A DNA stretch of 58,596 nt from UBA6168 sp964442355 (GCA_964442355.1 CAYTZS010000007.1:1-58596); one strand, 5' to 3'. Counted from the first letter of the stretch, positions 1 to 8,201 are shown. Numbers and translations are program-made. The notes: a model not told the origin generated them from the letters alone.

Positions 1-38
1 TCGAAGATGCCGCCGCCGTTTGTTTTGTGGGGTTTTTG

Positions 39-64
39 GGATGATTTTCTAAGGAAAATCATCC
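39..64. repeat. Short perfect inverted repeat at the left edge
   Basis: Positions 39-49 (GGATGATTTTC) pair perfectly with 54-64 around a four-base loop. It lies downstream of the minus-strand peptidase gene and could end that transcript, but no clear T-run follows on either strand, so a terminator role is only a guess. Confidence 0.35.
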
Positions 65-136
65 ATTTGCCCTTTTCAGAGTATAGTGAGTGCCGAAAAT
101 TCGGGGTGATTCATGTTTGGGCAAAAGACTGGTGAA

Positions 137-1693
137 TTACTTCACCACGACCTCTTCGACCTTGGTTCCATGCTGGTTTTCCATTTTCAAATAATAGATT
201 CCAGCAGCCAAATTGTTGATGTCGAATTGGTGTTCTTTCTCGGATGTTGGCTTGGCTGTAAGTACCGTGCGCCCTTCAGCGTTGAGCAGGCTCAGTTTGA
301 CGATGGGCAAATCGCAGCTTTGCCATTCAATTTTCAGCATGCCGTGAGCGGGGTTTGGAGAGATATTCACAACGCAACCAAAAGCCTCTTTTGTAGGGGT
401 AAATAACTCCGTGTCGGTCCACCAAACATCAGCATGCTGGACCTCGGCAAGTTGCGCCAGCGTGGCCACTGTGCCTTTGACGACATCGGCCATGAAAGTG
501 AAATTCAGCGTTTCAACCTTGTCGTTGGGAGTGTGGTAATTTGGATTGCGGAAGTTGGCGCCGTCCGTTAACATGATGGCAGGCATATTTTCTAACCAAA
601 ACGGTGCATGGTCGCTCCTGCCAAGGTCGGGCGTGAGTGCCTGCCAGTTGGCGGGTGCAGCCACGGATACGGTTCTGAGAGATGGAGCGTAGTTCGCCGA
701 AATATCTTCAAACTGTTGCATCAATGTCGCTGAATTGCCCACTTTCCCAACGTTGGTGATGAAGTTGCCCTTGAAATCCTGGGAAGCAACCTCGTTGTAG
801 GCGTCAGGGAAAAGCAGGTTGAACCCCACTGGCAGGGTCTGAGAATTGGGGGCAGTGGAATAGTATCCAATCATTTCAAGTGCAATCATACCAGCGATGT
901 TTTCACCACTGGAGATGCCGTTCTGGGTGTACTGCAAGCTGCCCAAGAGGCCGGCTTCTTCCAAATCGAACCCAATGTATTTGATGGATTTTTTGGTGGG
1001 GTACTGCGAGAGGATGCGCACTGCTTCCAACATGCCAGCTACTGCCGAGCCGTTGTCGTCAGCACCCGGTGCATCTGAAACTGTATCGAAATGGCCACCG
1101 AGGATGTAGGTATCGCCGCTAGTACCAGTGCCGTTTTGCTTACCGACGATGTTCTGCGCATTGTAACCACCGTAGGCAAATTCTTGGAGCGACGTTTCAA
1201 GCCCATTGTCGAGTAGCTGCATCCAAATCATGTCTTTGGTTTCCTGCAAATGTGCCGCCCCGGCCGAACGGTGCCTTACCCCTTCGATGAAGCTCAAGTC
1301 GGCGTACAGCCGAGTGCTGTCCACTTGGTCAACAAGTGACTGAATATCAATGGGTTGCAGGTCATCCGCTACGAGCATCAAGCGGAAGTCATTAGCCTGT
1401 GCGGCGTAAGCGGAGTAGTCCCAAGTGATTTGCTTGCCAAGGCCAGGCGTAACACCTGCACCAAAGTCACCCGTGGCGTTGTCGGTGTTGAAATTCAAGG
1501 CAGCTGCTCCTTTTTCGGCAGCTCGGAGTGTAATTGTGCAGGCATCTGACTCCGAATCCGATAGGTCGTATTGGATGAGTAGTTGGTTGTTAGAGCCTAG
1601 TTGAACTTGAACATTGGAGAGCACAGGGGGCTGGTTTTGCCCAAATGAAAGGCTGCTGACTAGCAGGCCAAGTGGTAAGATTGCTTTTCTCAT
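137..1693 (-). CDS. Secreted M28-family metallopeptidase with T9SS sorting domain
   Basis: Predicted zinc-dependent aminopeptidase-type exopeptidase (M28), exported and probably released or surface-anchored by the type IX secretion system. I chose the ATG at 1693 because it gives a clean signal peptide (MRKAILPLGLLVSSLSFGQ); an ATG ten codons upstream (1723) puts polar residues in front of it. After the signal there is a beta-rich region of about 100 residues, then the M28 domain with the zinc-ligand motifs GGHFDT, GADDNGSA, DLEEAGLLGS and a late RSDHAPF. The last ~80 residues start with ISPNPAHG, contain AAGIYYLKM and end EEVVVK, the usual T9SS type A C-terminal domain. Length (518 aa) fits peptidase plus sorting domain. 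It stands alone, 66 bp downstream of the next minus-strand gene. Substrate unknown. Confidence 0.9.
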   Translation of the reverse strand: MRKAILPLGLLVSSLSFGQNQPPVLSNVQVQLGSNNQLLIQYDLSDSESDACTITLRAAEKGAAALNFNTDNATGDFGAGVTPGLGKQITWDYSAYAAQANDFRLMLVADDLQPIDIQSLVDQVDSTRLYADLSFIEGVRHRSAGAAHLQETKDMIWMQLLDNGLETSLQEFAYGGYNAQNIVGKQNGTGTSGDTYILGGHFDTVSDAPGADDNGSAVAGMLEAVRILSQYPTKKSIKYIGFDLEEAGLLGSLQYTQNGISSGENIAGMIALEMIGYYSTAPNSQTLPVGFNLLFPDAYNEVASQDFKGNFITNVGKVGNSATLMQQFEDISANYAPSLRTVSVAAPANWQALTPDLGRSDHAPFWLENMPAIMLTDGANFRNPNYHTPNDKVETLNFTFMADVVKGTVATLAQLAEVQHADVWWTDTELFTPTKEAFGCVVNISPNPAHGMLKIEWQSCDLPIVKLSLLNAEGRTVLTAKPTSEKEHQFDINNLAAGIYYLKMENQHGTKVEEVVVK

Positions 1694-1759
1694 AAATTTC
1701 AGGTTTTGATGATGAATCGGCAAATTTAGCCAAACCTGAAATTCTCCTCATGGTTTAAA

Positions 1760-2311
1760 TCAACGCCCTTTGTCTCCGTTCAGTTTGGCGGTGTTCCTTG
1801 AAATTTCGGTATCAAGGTTGTGCTTAACAAGTGGGAAAGAAAAACTGGAATAGTGGGAAAATTTCTTGCTGTGCTTGAGCGGCAGCTTGTATTGTTTGGC
1901 AAACCCTTCTAGGAAGTTCTTCATCAAGTCGGTGCTCACGTTCTTAGAGTTGGGCTTCAAGTGAAAACCAATATGGTCAAAGCTGCCATCTGGTCGCCAG
2001 AAAAAATGGATCCATGCGTTGATGCCTTTGAGGTCGAATTCGACCAATTCTGCATAGGCTTCCATCTCACGCATCATGCCCATGAGTTTGTTGTAAGCGA
2101 AGTTCATGTCGTCGTCGCAAACATCGAGTAGGGTAGATTGCCCAGACATCATTTCTTCGTACCGCTTGTTGTATTCGCCGAGTAGAAAAACTGTTGGCAC
2201 GTCTTGTGTCAAGGGCAACTTGGAAGCTTTGCTGTTTTGTGAGAAAACAGCAAAAGGGGCGCAAAACAGCAGCGACCAAACAAAGAGGTTGGCCTTAGAT
2301 AGATTTTTCAT
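1760..2311 (-). CDS. Exported protein of unknown function
   Basis: A 183-residue protein that I do not recognise. It has a clear N-terminal signal peptide (hydrophobic WSLLFCAPFAVFSQ, with probable cleavage after FSQ), so it is probably periplasmic or exported. The mature part is mixed alpha/beta, with a central stretch around YAELVEFDLKGINAWIHFFW and a basic C-terminus ending NGDKGR. There is no T9SS sorting domain and no lipobox cysteine at the cleavage site. It precedes the M28 peptidase on the same strand with a 66-bp gap, so the two may be co-transcribed. The 269 bp upstream separate it from the divergent CvpA-like gene and must hold promoters for both; I found no exact TAnnTTTG box there. 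Confidence 0.65.
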   Translation of the reverse strand: MKNLSKANLFVWSLLFCAPFAVFSQNSKASKLPLTQDVPTVFLLGEYNKRYEEMMSGQSTLLDVCDDDMNFAYNKLMGMMREMEAYAELVEFDLKGINAWIHFFWRPDGSFDHIGFHLKPNSKNVSTDLMKNFLEGFAKQYKLPLKHSKKFSHYSSFSFPLVKHNLDTEISRNTAKLNGDKGR

Positions 2312-2580
2312 CGTCTCAACAACTAATTGAATAATTTACGTCAAGCGGTGTCCAAAATTGAGTCAATTGGTTTTCAAATAATTGTGTGAAACGGGCTCTG
2401 AGCGAGTGAAAATTTTTGGAAGACCTAAGTTGGTGCGGAAAAACAGTAGCTTTCTACAAAATTACAATGAGTATCTGAACTATTCATGCGTTCGTCTAAA
2501 AATAAACCAAGAAAATTCATAACCCCTTAACTTGCAGGCTTTTATGAAACAACTATCTGAGAAAACTACAAAGTGCTGAC

Positions 2581-3195
2581 ATGATAATTGACATTCTTTT
2601 CTTGTTGGTGGCAGGTTGGGGCTTTTACCAAGGCTACTCACGGGGCATTATCAAAACGGTGTTCACGGTCTTTTCGATTGTGTTCGGGCTGATGATTGCC
2701 TTTAAATTTACGCCTGCCGCTACTCGGTTTTTGGAGACTGCTTTCCACTCTGACAGCCCACTCAATTTTATAGCTGGTTTCCTACTCGCATTTGCACTCA
2801 CCATGATTATTATTCGAATGACTGCGCAGTTTTTTGAAAAAACATTGCAAGCTGCCAATATCAACTTCATCAATCAAACTGCAGGCGGCATCCTTCTGGG
2901 GGCACTTTACACACTGGTTTACAGCCTTTTACTTTGGTTTTGCGATCAAGCGCACATTGTCACTCCTGAAAACTCAAAGGATTCAATGACCTACCAGCAC
3001 CTGCGTGCGTTTCCCAGTAAAATGAAAGGTGTTTACGAATTTGTGAAACCAGGTTTTAAGGATTTTTGGCACGAATCGGTGCGGTTCATTGACCGCATGG
3101 AGGAAAAAAGTATGAAGGAAACAGAATCGCAGCCTACCATTTTTGATATTCCAGAAGAGCAAGAGGCCGAGAAGCAACCAGACAGCAATGAATAA
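2581..3195 (+). CDS. CvpA-family inner-membrane protein
   Basis: Small integral membrane protein of the CvpA (colicin V production) family, 204 residues. The N-terminal ~130 residues carry about four hydrophobic segments (for example DILFLLVAGWGFYQG, TVFSIVFGLMIAF and FIAGFLLAFALTMIII) with the family's GYxRGIIK motif after the first helix and a conserved INQTAGGILLGAL segment before the last. The C-terminal ~65 residues are charged and probably cytoplasmic, ending in an acidic tail. CvpA proteins are linked to colicin V export and to envelope or biofilm phenotypes, but their biochemical role is not settled. It is monocistronic here and is followed by the cysteine leader region. Confidence 0.8.
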   Translation: MIIDILFLLVAGWGFYQGYSRGIIKTVFTVFSIVFGLMIAFKFTPAATRFLETAFHSDSPLNFIAGFLLAFALTMIIIRMTAQFFEKTLQAANINFINQTAGGILLGALYTLVYSLLLWFCDQAHIVTPENSKDSMTYQHLRAFPSKMKGVYEFVKPGFKDFWHESVRFIDRMEEKSMKETESQPTIFDIPEEQEAEKQPDSNE

Positions 3196-3247
3196 GCGGT
3201 TGACTTTAACCAACCCTGTTTAAATTATACTTTTTTGATAGAGTTAC

Positions 3248-3278
3248 TTGCATCTAATTTTCCACTTACCTATCTTTG
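3248..3278 (+). promoter_or_regulatory. Bacteroidota-type promoter of the sulfate-assimilation operon
   Basis: TTG at 3248-3250 (-33 box), a 20-base spacer, then TATCTTTG at 3271-3278. The latter is an exact match to the TAnnTTTG -7 consensus of Bacteroidota primary-sigma promoters. Transcription should start about 5 bases later, so leader ORF 1 (ATG at 3298) would begin within about 15 bases of the RNA 5' end. The position supports the reading of 3298..3730 as a transcribed leader. Confidence 0.65.
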
Positions 3279-3297
3279 CCCCGAAATCAATTTTCAA

Positions 3298-3375
3298 ATG
3301 ACGCATTTCATCAACCATACCAGCCAGTTTTGCAGCCACATGATGTGTTGTTGCTGTTGCTGTATGGCTCGGTAA
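3298..3375 (+). CDS. Polycysteine leader peptide 1 (attenuator uORF)
   Basis: A 25-codon ORF beginning just downstream of the TATCTTTG promoter box. Its C-terminal half reads HMMCCCCCCMAR: six consecutive cysteine codons (mixed TGT/TGC) flanked by methionines, with a seventh Cys earlier. The stop at 3373 lies 45 bases before a strong intrinsic terminator (3421..3465), and downstream genes make cysteine precursors. By analogy with trp and his leaders, and with the polycysteine leaders described in mycobacteria, ribosome stalling on Cys codons when charged tRNA-Cys is scarce would favour readthrough. That mechanism is inferred; ORF, Cys run and terminator are seen directly. A longer overlapping ORF in another frame (3276..3494) has no such logic and is not called. 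Confidence 0.7.
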   Translation: MTHFINHTSQFCSHMMCCCCCCMAR

Positions 3376-3420
3376 AATGCGCTGAATTGGTTCAACAAAT
3401 CCTTTGTGGGGTTTCGCAAG

Positions 3421-3465
3421 AAAAGCCTTTTCGGAGCAGATGCACGGAAAGGCTTTTTGTTTTTG
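3421..3465 (+). terminator. Attenuator terminator 1
   Basis: AAAAGCCTTTTCG at 3421-3433 pairs with CGGAAAGGCTTTT at 3445-3457 (13 bp, one G.U) around an 11-base loop, and TTGTTTTT follows. It sits between leader ORF 1 and leader ORF 2 with no ordinary gene end before it, which is the layout expected of a transcription attenuator. Confidence 0.75.
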
Positions 3466-3527
3466 GCAAATTTTTGAGCCAAGAAAAAATTTGACACACA
3501 ATTACTTGACGTTTTTGAAAAACTGTA

Positions 3528-3659
3528 ATGAATTCTAAATCAATATTTCACATCGCTTTTATGGCTATGATGCCCTCCATGATGATGGCTTGTTGTTGCT
3601 GTTGTCGCAGCCACCCACTTGGGTACGGTTTCGGTTCAGGCTCAATAGCGATGGATTGA
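3528..3659 (+). CDS. Polycysteine/methionine leader peptide 2 (attenuator uORF)
   Basis: A 43-codon ORF whose centre reads MAMMPSMMMACCCCCR: five consecutive cysteine codons preceded by a methionine-rich stretch (eight Met in the peptide besides the start). The rest is Gly/Ser-rich and ends SIAMD. The stop at 3657-3659 is 25 bases before a second strong terminator (3685..3730), which is directly upstream of the sulfite reductase start (3751). It repeats the layout of leader 1 (Cys-run ORF, then terminator), so the operon seems to carry two attenuators in series. The Met content could make it respond to methionine as well as cysteine supply. An alternative reading as a tiny secreted peptide is possible (hydrophobic N-terminus) but does not explain the Cys run and terminator. 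Confidence 0.68.
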   Translation: MNSKSIFHIAFMAMMPSMMMACCCCCRSHPLGYGFGSGSIAMD

Positions 3660-3684
3660 TTTTCATAAATCACCTACTGCTGCG

Positions 3685-3730
3685 AAAGCCCTTCCGGGAA
3701 ACTGTTCACCGGGGGGGCTTTTGTTTTTTA
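3685..3730 (+). terminator. Attenuator terminator 2
   Basis: AAAGCCCTTCCGG at 3685-3697 pairs with CCGGGGGGGCTTT at 3709-3721 (13 bp including two G.U pairs), loop of 11 bases, followed by TTTTGTTTTTT. It ends 20 bases before the sulfite reductase ATG, so it would block the operon unless bypassed. Its size and loop closely match terminator 1, although the sequences differ. Confidence 0.78.
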
Positions 3731-3750
3731 TCATTCAAAATCATGTGACC

Positions 3751-5889
3751 ATGTCCAATTTAGACCACCTTTCACACCTGCAAGAAGCCGACCGTGCCGA
3801 CATCATCGAACTGGGCCAGCGGGCAGCCGCTTTCCGCAGCGGCGAAGAAGACCCTGAGCGCTTCCGCCATTTCCGCCTCACGAGGGGTGTGTACGGCCAG
3901 CGCCAGCTCGACGTGCAGATGTTCCGCACAAAAATACCCTACGGCAAGTTGACCGCCGACCAACTGGCAGTGCTGGCTGACCTCGCCGACCATTACGCCA
4001 ACGGCAAGCTGCACCTCACCACTCGCCAGAACGTGCAATTGCACTACGTCAAGCTGGAAGATTCCATCAAAATATGGGAGGGCCTTGCCGCCAGCGGCAT
4101 GACCGGGCGAGAAGCCTGCGGCAACACCGTCCGCAACATCACTGGCTCGGCCAAGGCGGGCATTGATCCACACGAGCCGTTCGACGTGTCGCCGTATGTG
4201 CAGGCCATGTTCGAATATTTCCTGCGCAACCCCATTTGCCAGGACATGGGTCGTAAAATCAAGACAGCTTTCTCGTCGAGCGAGCAGGATTCGGCCTTCA
4301 CGTACATTCATGATTTTGGGTTTATCCCTCGGATACAAGTTGTTGACGGGCAGGAAGTTAGAGGCTTCAAGGTGTTGGTGGCAGGTGGCCTCGGCGCTCA
4401 GGCGATACCCGCCCAAGTGGCCTACGAATTTCTGCCCGCCGACCAAATTATCCCGTTCAAGGAGGCGGCGCTGCGGGTTTTCGACCGCCACGGTGAACGG
4501 GAGAAGCGCATGAAGGCGAGGCTCAAGTTTTTGGTGCAAAAAATCGGGCTGGCCACCTTCCTCGAACTGGTGGAGGCGGAGCGCAAAGCCATCAAGTTCC
4601 AAAGCTACCCGATTGACGCTTCGCAGCCCTCGCAGGTGGTGCTGCCGAATGAGTTTTACGAACTCAACGTGACCATTTCCGACTCCGACAAGTATGCCAA
4701 CTGGCTGAAAACCAATACTTTCGAGCAAAAAAAGGCTGGCTTTTTTGGGGTAAACTTGAAGGTGAGACTCGGCAACCTAACCGCTGCCGATGCCCGTCAG
4801 CTATCGGTTTTGGTGAAAAAATTTGCTGCTGACGATGTGCGGATTACCATGAACCAAGGCCTGCTGCTGCGCTTTGTGCAAAAGGCTGCACTGCCGCACT
4901 TGTTCAACGGCCTCGAAGCCCTCGGCCTCGCCGACCCCGGCTTCGATTCCACTGCCGACATCACGGCCTGCCCCGGCACCGACACCTGCGCCCTCGGCGT
5001 CACGAGCAGCACGGGCCTCGCCAGACAACTCGAAAACGTGGTTCGGGAGGAGTACCCCCACCTGCTCGAAGAGACGAATTTGAAGATAAAAATCAGCGGC
5101 TGCATGAACTCCTGCGGGCAGCACATGGCCGCCAGCATCGGCTTCCACGGCAGCAGTTTGAAGCGGGAAAACCTCGTCGTGCCTGCCATGCAGGTGGTGC
5201 TCGGTGGTGGTGTTGATCCAGATGGCACGGGGCAATTGTCCGAAAAAATCATCAAGCTGCCGACTCGCCGCATCCCATCCGCATTGAGAGTGGTACTCGA
5301 CGATTACGAACAACACGCTGGTAATCAATATTTTAACCTATACTTCCGCTCCCGTGGCGACCGCTATTTCTACGACCTGCTGAAGCCGCTGGCAGACTTG
5401 AGCAGCTTGCAGGACGGCGAGGTTTTCGATTGGGAACAATCGCAGGAGTACGTGCAGGCAATCGGGGTAGGGGAGTGCGCTGGGGTTGCTTTCGACGTGG
5501 TGGGTGCCATTATCGGCGACGCCCAAAAGAAGCTGCGGTCGGCGGAGGGCTACTTGTCGAAAGGAGCGTTTGCGGAAGCGATTTACAGCGCCTACACGGG
5601 CATCGTCATCGGGGCGAAGGCGGCGCTGCTGGCCCATGACGTGCGCTGCAACACGCACATTGGTATTCTCGAAGATTTCCAAAAACACTACGTAGCCACG
5701 GGGGATTTTTTCTTGGCAAACGGCGACACGGACTTTGTGGAGCATGTGCTGGAAGTGAACCAGCACGAGCCAAAGGCCGATTTTGCCGAAGGCTATTTGA
5801 ACAAAGCAAAATCATTTCTGGAAAAAATTATCGTGCTGCGTGAATCGCAATTAGCTGATAAACAGGTAGTTGAGAATTATCGTGCCTGA
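3751..5889 (+). CDS. Ferredoxin-type sulfite (nitrite/sulfite) reductase with C-terminal HEPN-like domain
   Basis: Siroheme/[4Fe-4S] reductase, predicted to reduce sulfite to sulfide with six electrons in the cytoplasm. An upstream TTG at 3721 falls inside the terminator T-run, so the ATG at 3751 is taken as start (712 aa). The two ferrodoxin-like halves are recognisable. The cofactor cysteines are CPGTDTC (about residue 406) and CMNSC (about 450), i.e. CX5C and CX3C, and substrate/siroheme basic motifs such as TTRQNVQLHY lie near residue 90. The last ~120 residues form an all-helical HEPN-like extension, a fusion common in Bacteroidota homologues. It leads an operon with siroheme and APS/PAPS reductase genes, which favours sulfite over nitrite as substrate. 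Regulation is probably by the two upstream Cys attenuators. Confidence 0.87.
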   Translation: MSNLDHLSHLQEADRADIIELGQRAAAFRSGEEDPERFRHFRLTRGVYGQRQLDVQMFRTKIPYGKLTADQLAVLADLADHYANGKLHLTTRQNVQLHYVKLEDSIKIWEGLAASGMTGREACGNTVRNITGSAKAGIDPHEPFDVSPYVQAMFEYFLRNPICQDMGRKIKTAFSSSEQDSAFTYIHDFGFIPRIQVVDGQEVRGFKVLVAGGLGAQAIPAQVAYEFLPADQIIPFKEAALRVFDRHGEREKRMKARLKFLVQKIGLATFLELVEAERKAIKFQSYPIDASQPSQVVLPNEFYELNVTISDSDKYANWLKTNTFEQKKAGFFGVNLKVRLGNLTAADARQLSVLVKKFAADDVRITMNQGLLLRFVQKAALPHLFNGLEALGLADPGFDSTADITACPGTDTCALGVTSSTGLARQLENVVREEYPHLLEETNLKIKISGCMNSCGQHMAASIGFHGSSLKRENLVVPAMQVVLGGGVDPDGTGQLSEKIIKLPTRRIPSALRVVLDDYEQHAGNQYFNLYFRSRGDRYFYDLLKPLADLSSLQDGEVFDWEQSQEYVQAIGVGECAGVAFDVVGAIIGDAQKKLRSAEGYLSKGAFAEAIYSAYTGIVIGAKAALLAHDVRCNTHIGILEDFQKHYVATGDFFLANGDTDFVEHVLEVNQHEPKADFAEGYLNKAKSFLEKIIVLRESQLADKQVVENYRA

Positions 5890-5978
5890 TAGGTTTAGAA
5901 GGTTTAAAGGGTTTAGGAGGTTTAGCGCCGCCACCTCTAAACACTTTAAACCTCCTAAACCTCCTAAACTACTTTAGC
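5890..5978. repeat. Intergenic word palindrome (GGTTTAGGA type)
   Basis: The space between the sulfite reductase stop and the cobA start is an imperfect palindrome. The left arm (5890-5925) is built of GGTTTA words, the right arm (5933-5975) of TAAACC words. GTTTAGGAGGTTTAG in the left arm has its exact complement CTAAACCTCCTAAAC on the right. It ends directly at the next start codon. A stable hairpin in the mRNA is expected, but no T-run marks it as a terminator. Confidence 0.7.
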
Positions 5979-6767
5979 ATGAAAAATAGTCCAAAAATAA
6001 CGCTGGTCGGTGCTGGCCCCGGCGACCCAGAACTCATCACACTGAAAGGCATCCGAGCCTTGCGGCAAGCCGACGTGGTGCTGTACGACGCCCTTGCCAG
6101 CAACGAACTACTCGATTTTGCGCCAGCCAAATCCCTCAAAATCTACGTGGGCAAACGGGCGGGCAAACACTCGCTCCGGCAGGAAGAAATCAATGAGCTG
6201 CTGGTGCAAAGTGCCCGCCGCTACGGCCATGCGGTGCGACTGAAAGGCGGCGACTCCTTCGTATTTGGCCGTGGCTTCGAGGAGGTGGAGTACGCCCGTG
6301 GTTTCGGCATCGAGGTAGCGGTGGTGCCGGGCATCACGAGCGCCGTGGCTGTGCCGAGTGCCGTGGGTGTGCCGCTCACGCACCGGCGAAGCAGCGAGAG
6401 TTTTTGGGTGCTGACTGGTACGACCAAAGACGAACAACTCAGCGACGACCTGCGCCTTGCCGCTCAATCTTCGGCCACACTGGTGATTTTGATGGGGGTG
6501 CAAAAACTCCGTCAAATCGCCGAGGTGTTGGCCGAGGCAGGCAAGGCCGACCTGCCTGCGATGGTCGTCCAGCACGGAACCACACCGTTGGAACGCTCGG
6601 TGGTAGGAACAGTAGCCAACATCGCCGACTTGGCTGAGCAAGCGGGCATAGGTACGCCGGGCATTATTGTAATCGGTGAGGTTGTGGCTTTGCACCAAGC
6701 TTCCCAATTCGCCGAAATAGTAAATCAACAATTCAACAATCCAGCAATTTCAATCATCCAAAAATGA
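5979..6767 (+). CDS. cobA: Uroporphyrinogen-III C-methyltransferase
   Basis: SAM-dependent methyltransferase that methylates uroporphyrinogen III at C2 and C7 to give precorrin-2, the first step to siroheme. The family signature is clear: VGAGPGDPELIT near residue 11, VVLYDAL near 35, RLKGGDSFVFGRG near 89, VVPGITSA near 115 and PLTHR near 133, with a late GTPGIIVIGEVV. Length (262 aa) is that of stand-alone SUMT enzymes, not of the CysG fusion. It lies between sulfite reductase and precorrin-2 dehydrogenase and overlaps the latter by four bases (ATGA at 6764-6767), indicating translational coupling. It supplies siroheme for the reductase upstream. Confidence 0.93.
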   Translation: MKNSPKITLVGAGPGDPELITLKGIRALRQADVVLYDALASNELLDFAPAKSLKIYVGKRAGKHSLRQEEINELLVQSARRYGHAVRLKGGDSFVFGRGFEEVEYARGFGIEVAVVPGITSAVAVPSAVGVPLTHRRSSESFWVLTGTTKDEQLSDDLRLAAQSSATLVILMGVQKLRQIAEVLAEAGKADLPAMVVQHGTTPLERSVVGTVANIADLAEQAGIGTPGIIVIGEVVALHQASQFAEIVNQQFNNPAISIIQK

Positions 6768-7366
6768 CAACTCAATCCATTTCCAATCCATTGTATCCTG
6801 TTTTTCTGAAGCTGCACGAGCTTGACTTGCTGATAGTCGGGGCTGGTGAAGTGGCGCACGAAAAACTTCATTTTATTCTCAAAAACAGCCCAGGTGCCAA
6901 CGTGACGGTGGTGTCGCCGTGGATTTCACCGAAGATTTTTGAGCTGCTTCGGGTGCATGCCGGGCATCGGGTCACCTTCCGTCCTCGTGATTTTGAACCG
7001 ACGGATGTCGTTGGTTTTCAATTGGTTATCGCAGCGACGAACAACCGACCGCTAAACGAGCAGGTGCGGGATGCCGCCAAAAGTTGGGGCGCACTCGTGA
7101 ACGTGGCCGACACGCCCGACCTCTGCGATTTCTACCTCGGCGGGGTGGTGACAAAAGGTGATCTTAAAATTGCTATTTCTACAAATGGAAAATCTCCTAC
7201 TTTTGCCAAACGCCTCCGACAGATTTTGGAGGATGCGCTGCCAGATACTACGCCCAACCTGTTAAGAAATCTTCATTCGCTAAGAACAAGGCTGACGGGC
7301 GACTTTCAAGCGAAAGTTGACCAATTGAACGACCTGACCGCCTCGCTGGTGGCACAGAAAAATTGA
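6764..7366 (+). CDS. Precorrin-2 dehydrogenase / sirohydrochlorin ferrochelatase (Met8/CysG-N type)
   Basis: Predicted bifunctional enzyme that oxidises precorrin-2 with NAD and may insert iron to give siroheme. The N-terminal Rossmann motif is VGAGEVAHEKL near residue 26, followed by NVTVVSPW. The middle carries LVNVADTPDLCDFYLGGVV, the family's conserved VNVxDxPxxCxF-type segment, and GDLKIAISTNGKSPTFAKRL follows. Length is 200 aa, the usual size of the separate bacterial enzyme. It overlaps cobA by four bases and precedes cysH by 106 bp, so it belongs to the sulfate-assimilation operon. Whether it really has ferrochelatase activity cannot be read from sequence alone. Confidence 0.88.
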   Translation: MTTQSISNPLYPVFLKLHELDLLIVGAGEVAHEKLHFILKNSPGANVTVVSPWISPKIFELLRVHAGHRVTFRPRDFEPTDVVGFQLVIAATNNRPLNEQVRDAAKSWGALVNVADTPDLCDFYLGGVVTKGDLKIAISTNGKSPTFAKRLRQILEDALPDTTPNLLRNLHSLRTRLTGDFQAKVDQLNDLTASLVAQKN

Positions 7367-7472
7367 TGCTGTGAAGTCTCAATGCCCGGATTAGTACAAA
7401 GGAGCGAAGAGCTGTGGTTTTAAATTCTACTAATACGGTCAATTTTGTTAAATTAGTGAACAATCATTTAAA

Positions 7473-8201
7473 ATGACTTTGGAACAACGACCACTTGCAC
7501 TGGAGGAAAAGACTGCCGAATGGCAGGACATCAGCGTGGAACTCCTCAACGATGTTTTCACGCCGCTGCCGTACCAAGAGCGCATTCGGCTTTTGTACAA
7601 ATATTTTCGGGACGAAGACGTGCTGCTCACTTCTTCTTTCGGTACCAGTTCAGCCTTTTTGCTGTACTGGATTTCCGAAATCAGGCCCAGCCAGCGAGTG
7701 CATTTCATTGACACGACCTACCACTTCCCGGAGACGCTGACTTACAAGGAAAAACTAACGGCGTTGTTTGGGCTGGAGGTATTGGACGTGCTGCCCGACC
7801 CCACGCAGAACGCCTTGACTACCGATGAAAGTTGGTGGGTGGAGCATCCCCGCATGTGCTGTACCATCAACAAAGTAATGCCATTGGAACCCATCAAAGC
7901 TGCCCACAAGGTCTGGATTTCGGGGCTGATGTCGTACCAAACTGAGTTTCGGTCACACTTGCGGGTTTTTGAGCGTCAGGGTGACATTCTGAAATTCCAT
8001 CCGCTCATCGACATTGACGAAGGTGAGTTGCTCTACCATTTTTCGTTGCACAACCTGCCCCAACATCCGCTGGAGTACAAGGGCTACGGTTCCATTGGTT
8101 GCGTTCACTGTACCAAAAAGGGAGAGGGCAGGGACGGCCGTTTCAAAGGTCAAAGCCGGACTGAGTGCGGGCTGCATCCGGGGTATTTCATCAAGAAGTA
8201 A
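7473..8201 (+). CDS. cysH: APS/PAPS reductase (phosphoadenylyl-sulfate reductase family)
   Basis: Thioredoxin- or glutathione-dependent reductase that turns (phospho)adenylyl sulfate into sulfite, feeding the sulfite reductase encoded upstream. The PP-loop region reads SSFGTSSAFLLYWI (about residue 50), then FIDTTYHFPETL. The cysteine pattern MCCTINK (about 128) and CVHC (about 210) is the paired CC...CxxC that binds a [4Fe-4S] cluster in the APS-type branch, and the catalytic ECGLH motif is near the C-terminus (about 230). The cluster cysteines suggest APS rather than PAPS as substrate. No ATP sulfurylase genes (cysD/cysN) are in the window. The 106-bp gap before it holds no terminator, so operon membership is likely. 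Confidence 0.9.
   Translation: MTLEQRPLALEEKTAEWQDISVELLNDVFTPLPYQERIRLLYKYFRDEDVLLTSSFGTSSAFLLYWISEIRPSQRVHFIDTTYHFPETLTYKEKLTALFGLEVLDVLPDPTQNALTTDESWWVEHPRMCCTINKVMPLEPIKAAHKVWISGLMSYQTEFRSHLRVFERQGDILKFHPLIDIDEGELLYHFSLHNLPQHPLEYKGYGSIGCVHCTKKGEGRDGRFKGQSRTECGLHPGYFIKK

Noticed and set aside
3276..3494. A 72-codon plus-strand frame overlapping leader ORF 1 and terminator 1
   Set aside because: It would run through the terminator hairpin and has no recognisable feature, whereas the 25-codon frame explains promoter, Cys run and terminator together.
3772..4728. A 318-codon minus-strand frame inside the sulfite reductase gene
   Set aside because: The plus strand encodes the siroheme/[4Fe-4S] enzyme with all its cysteines; the antisense frame shows no motif.
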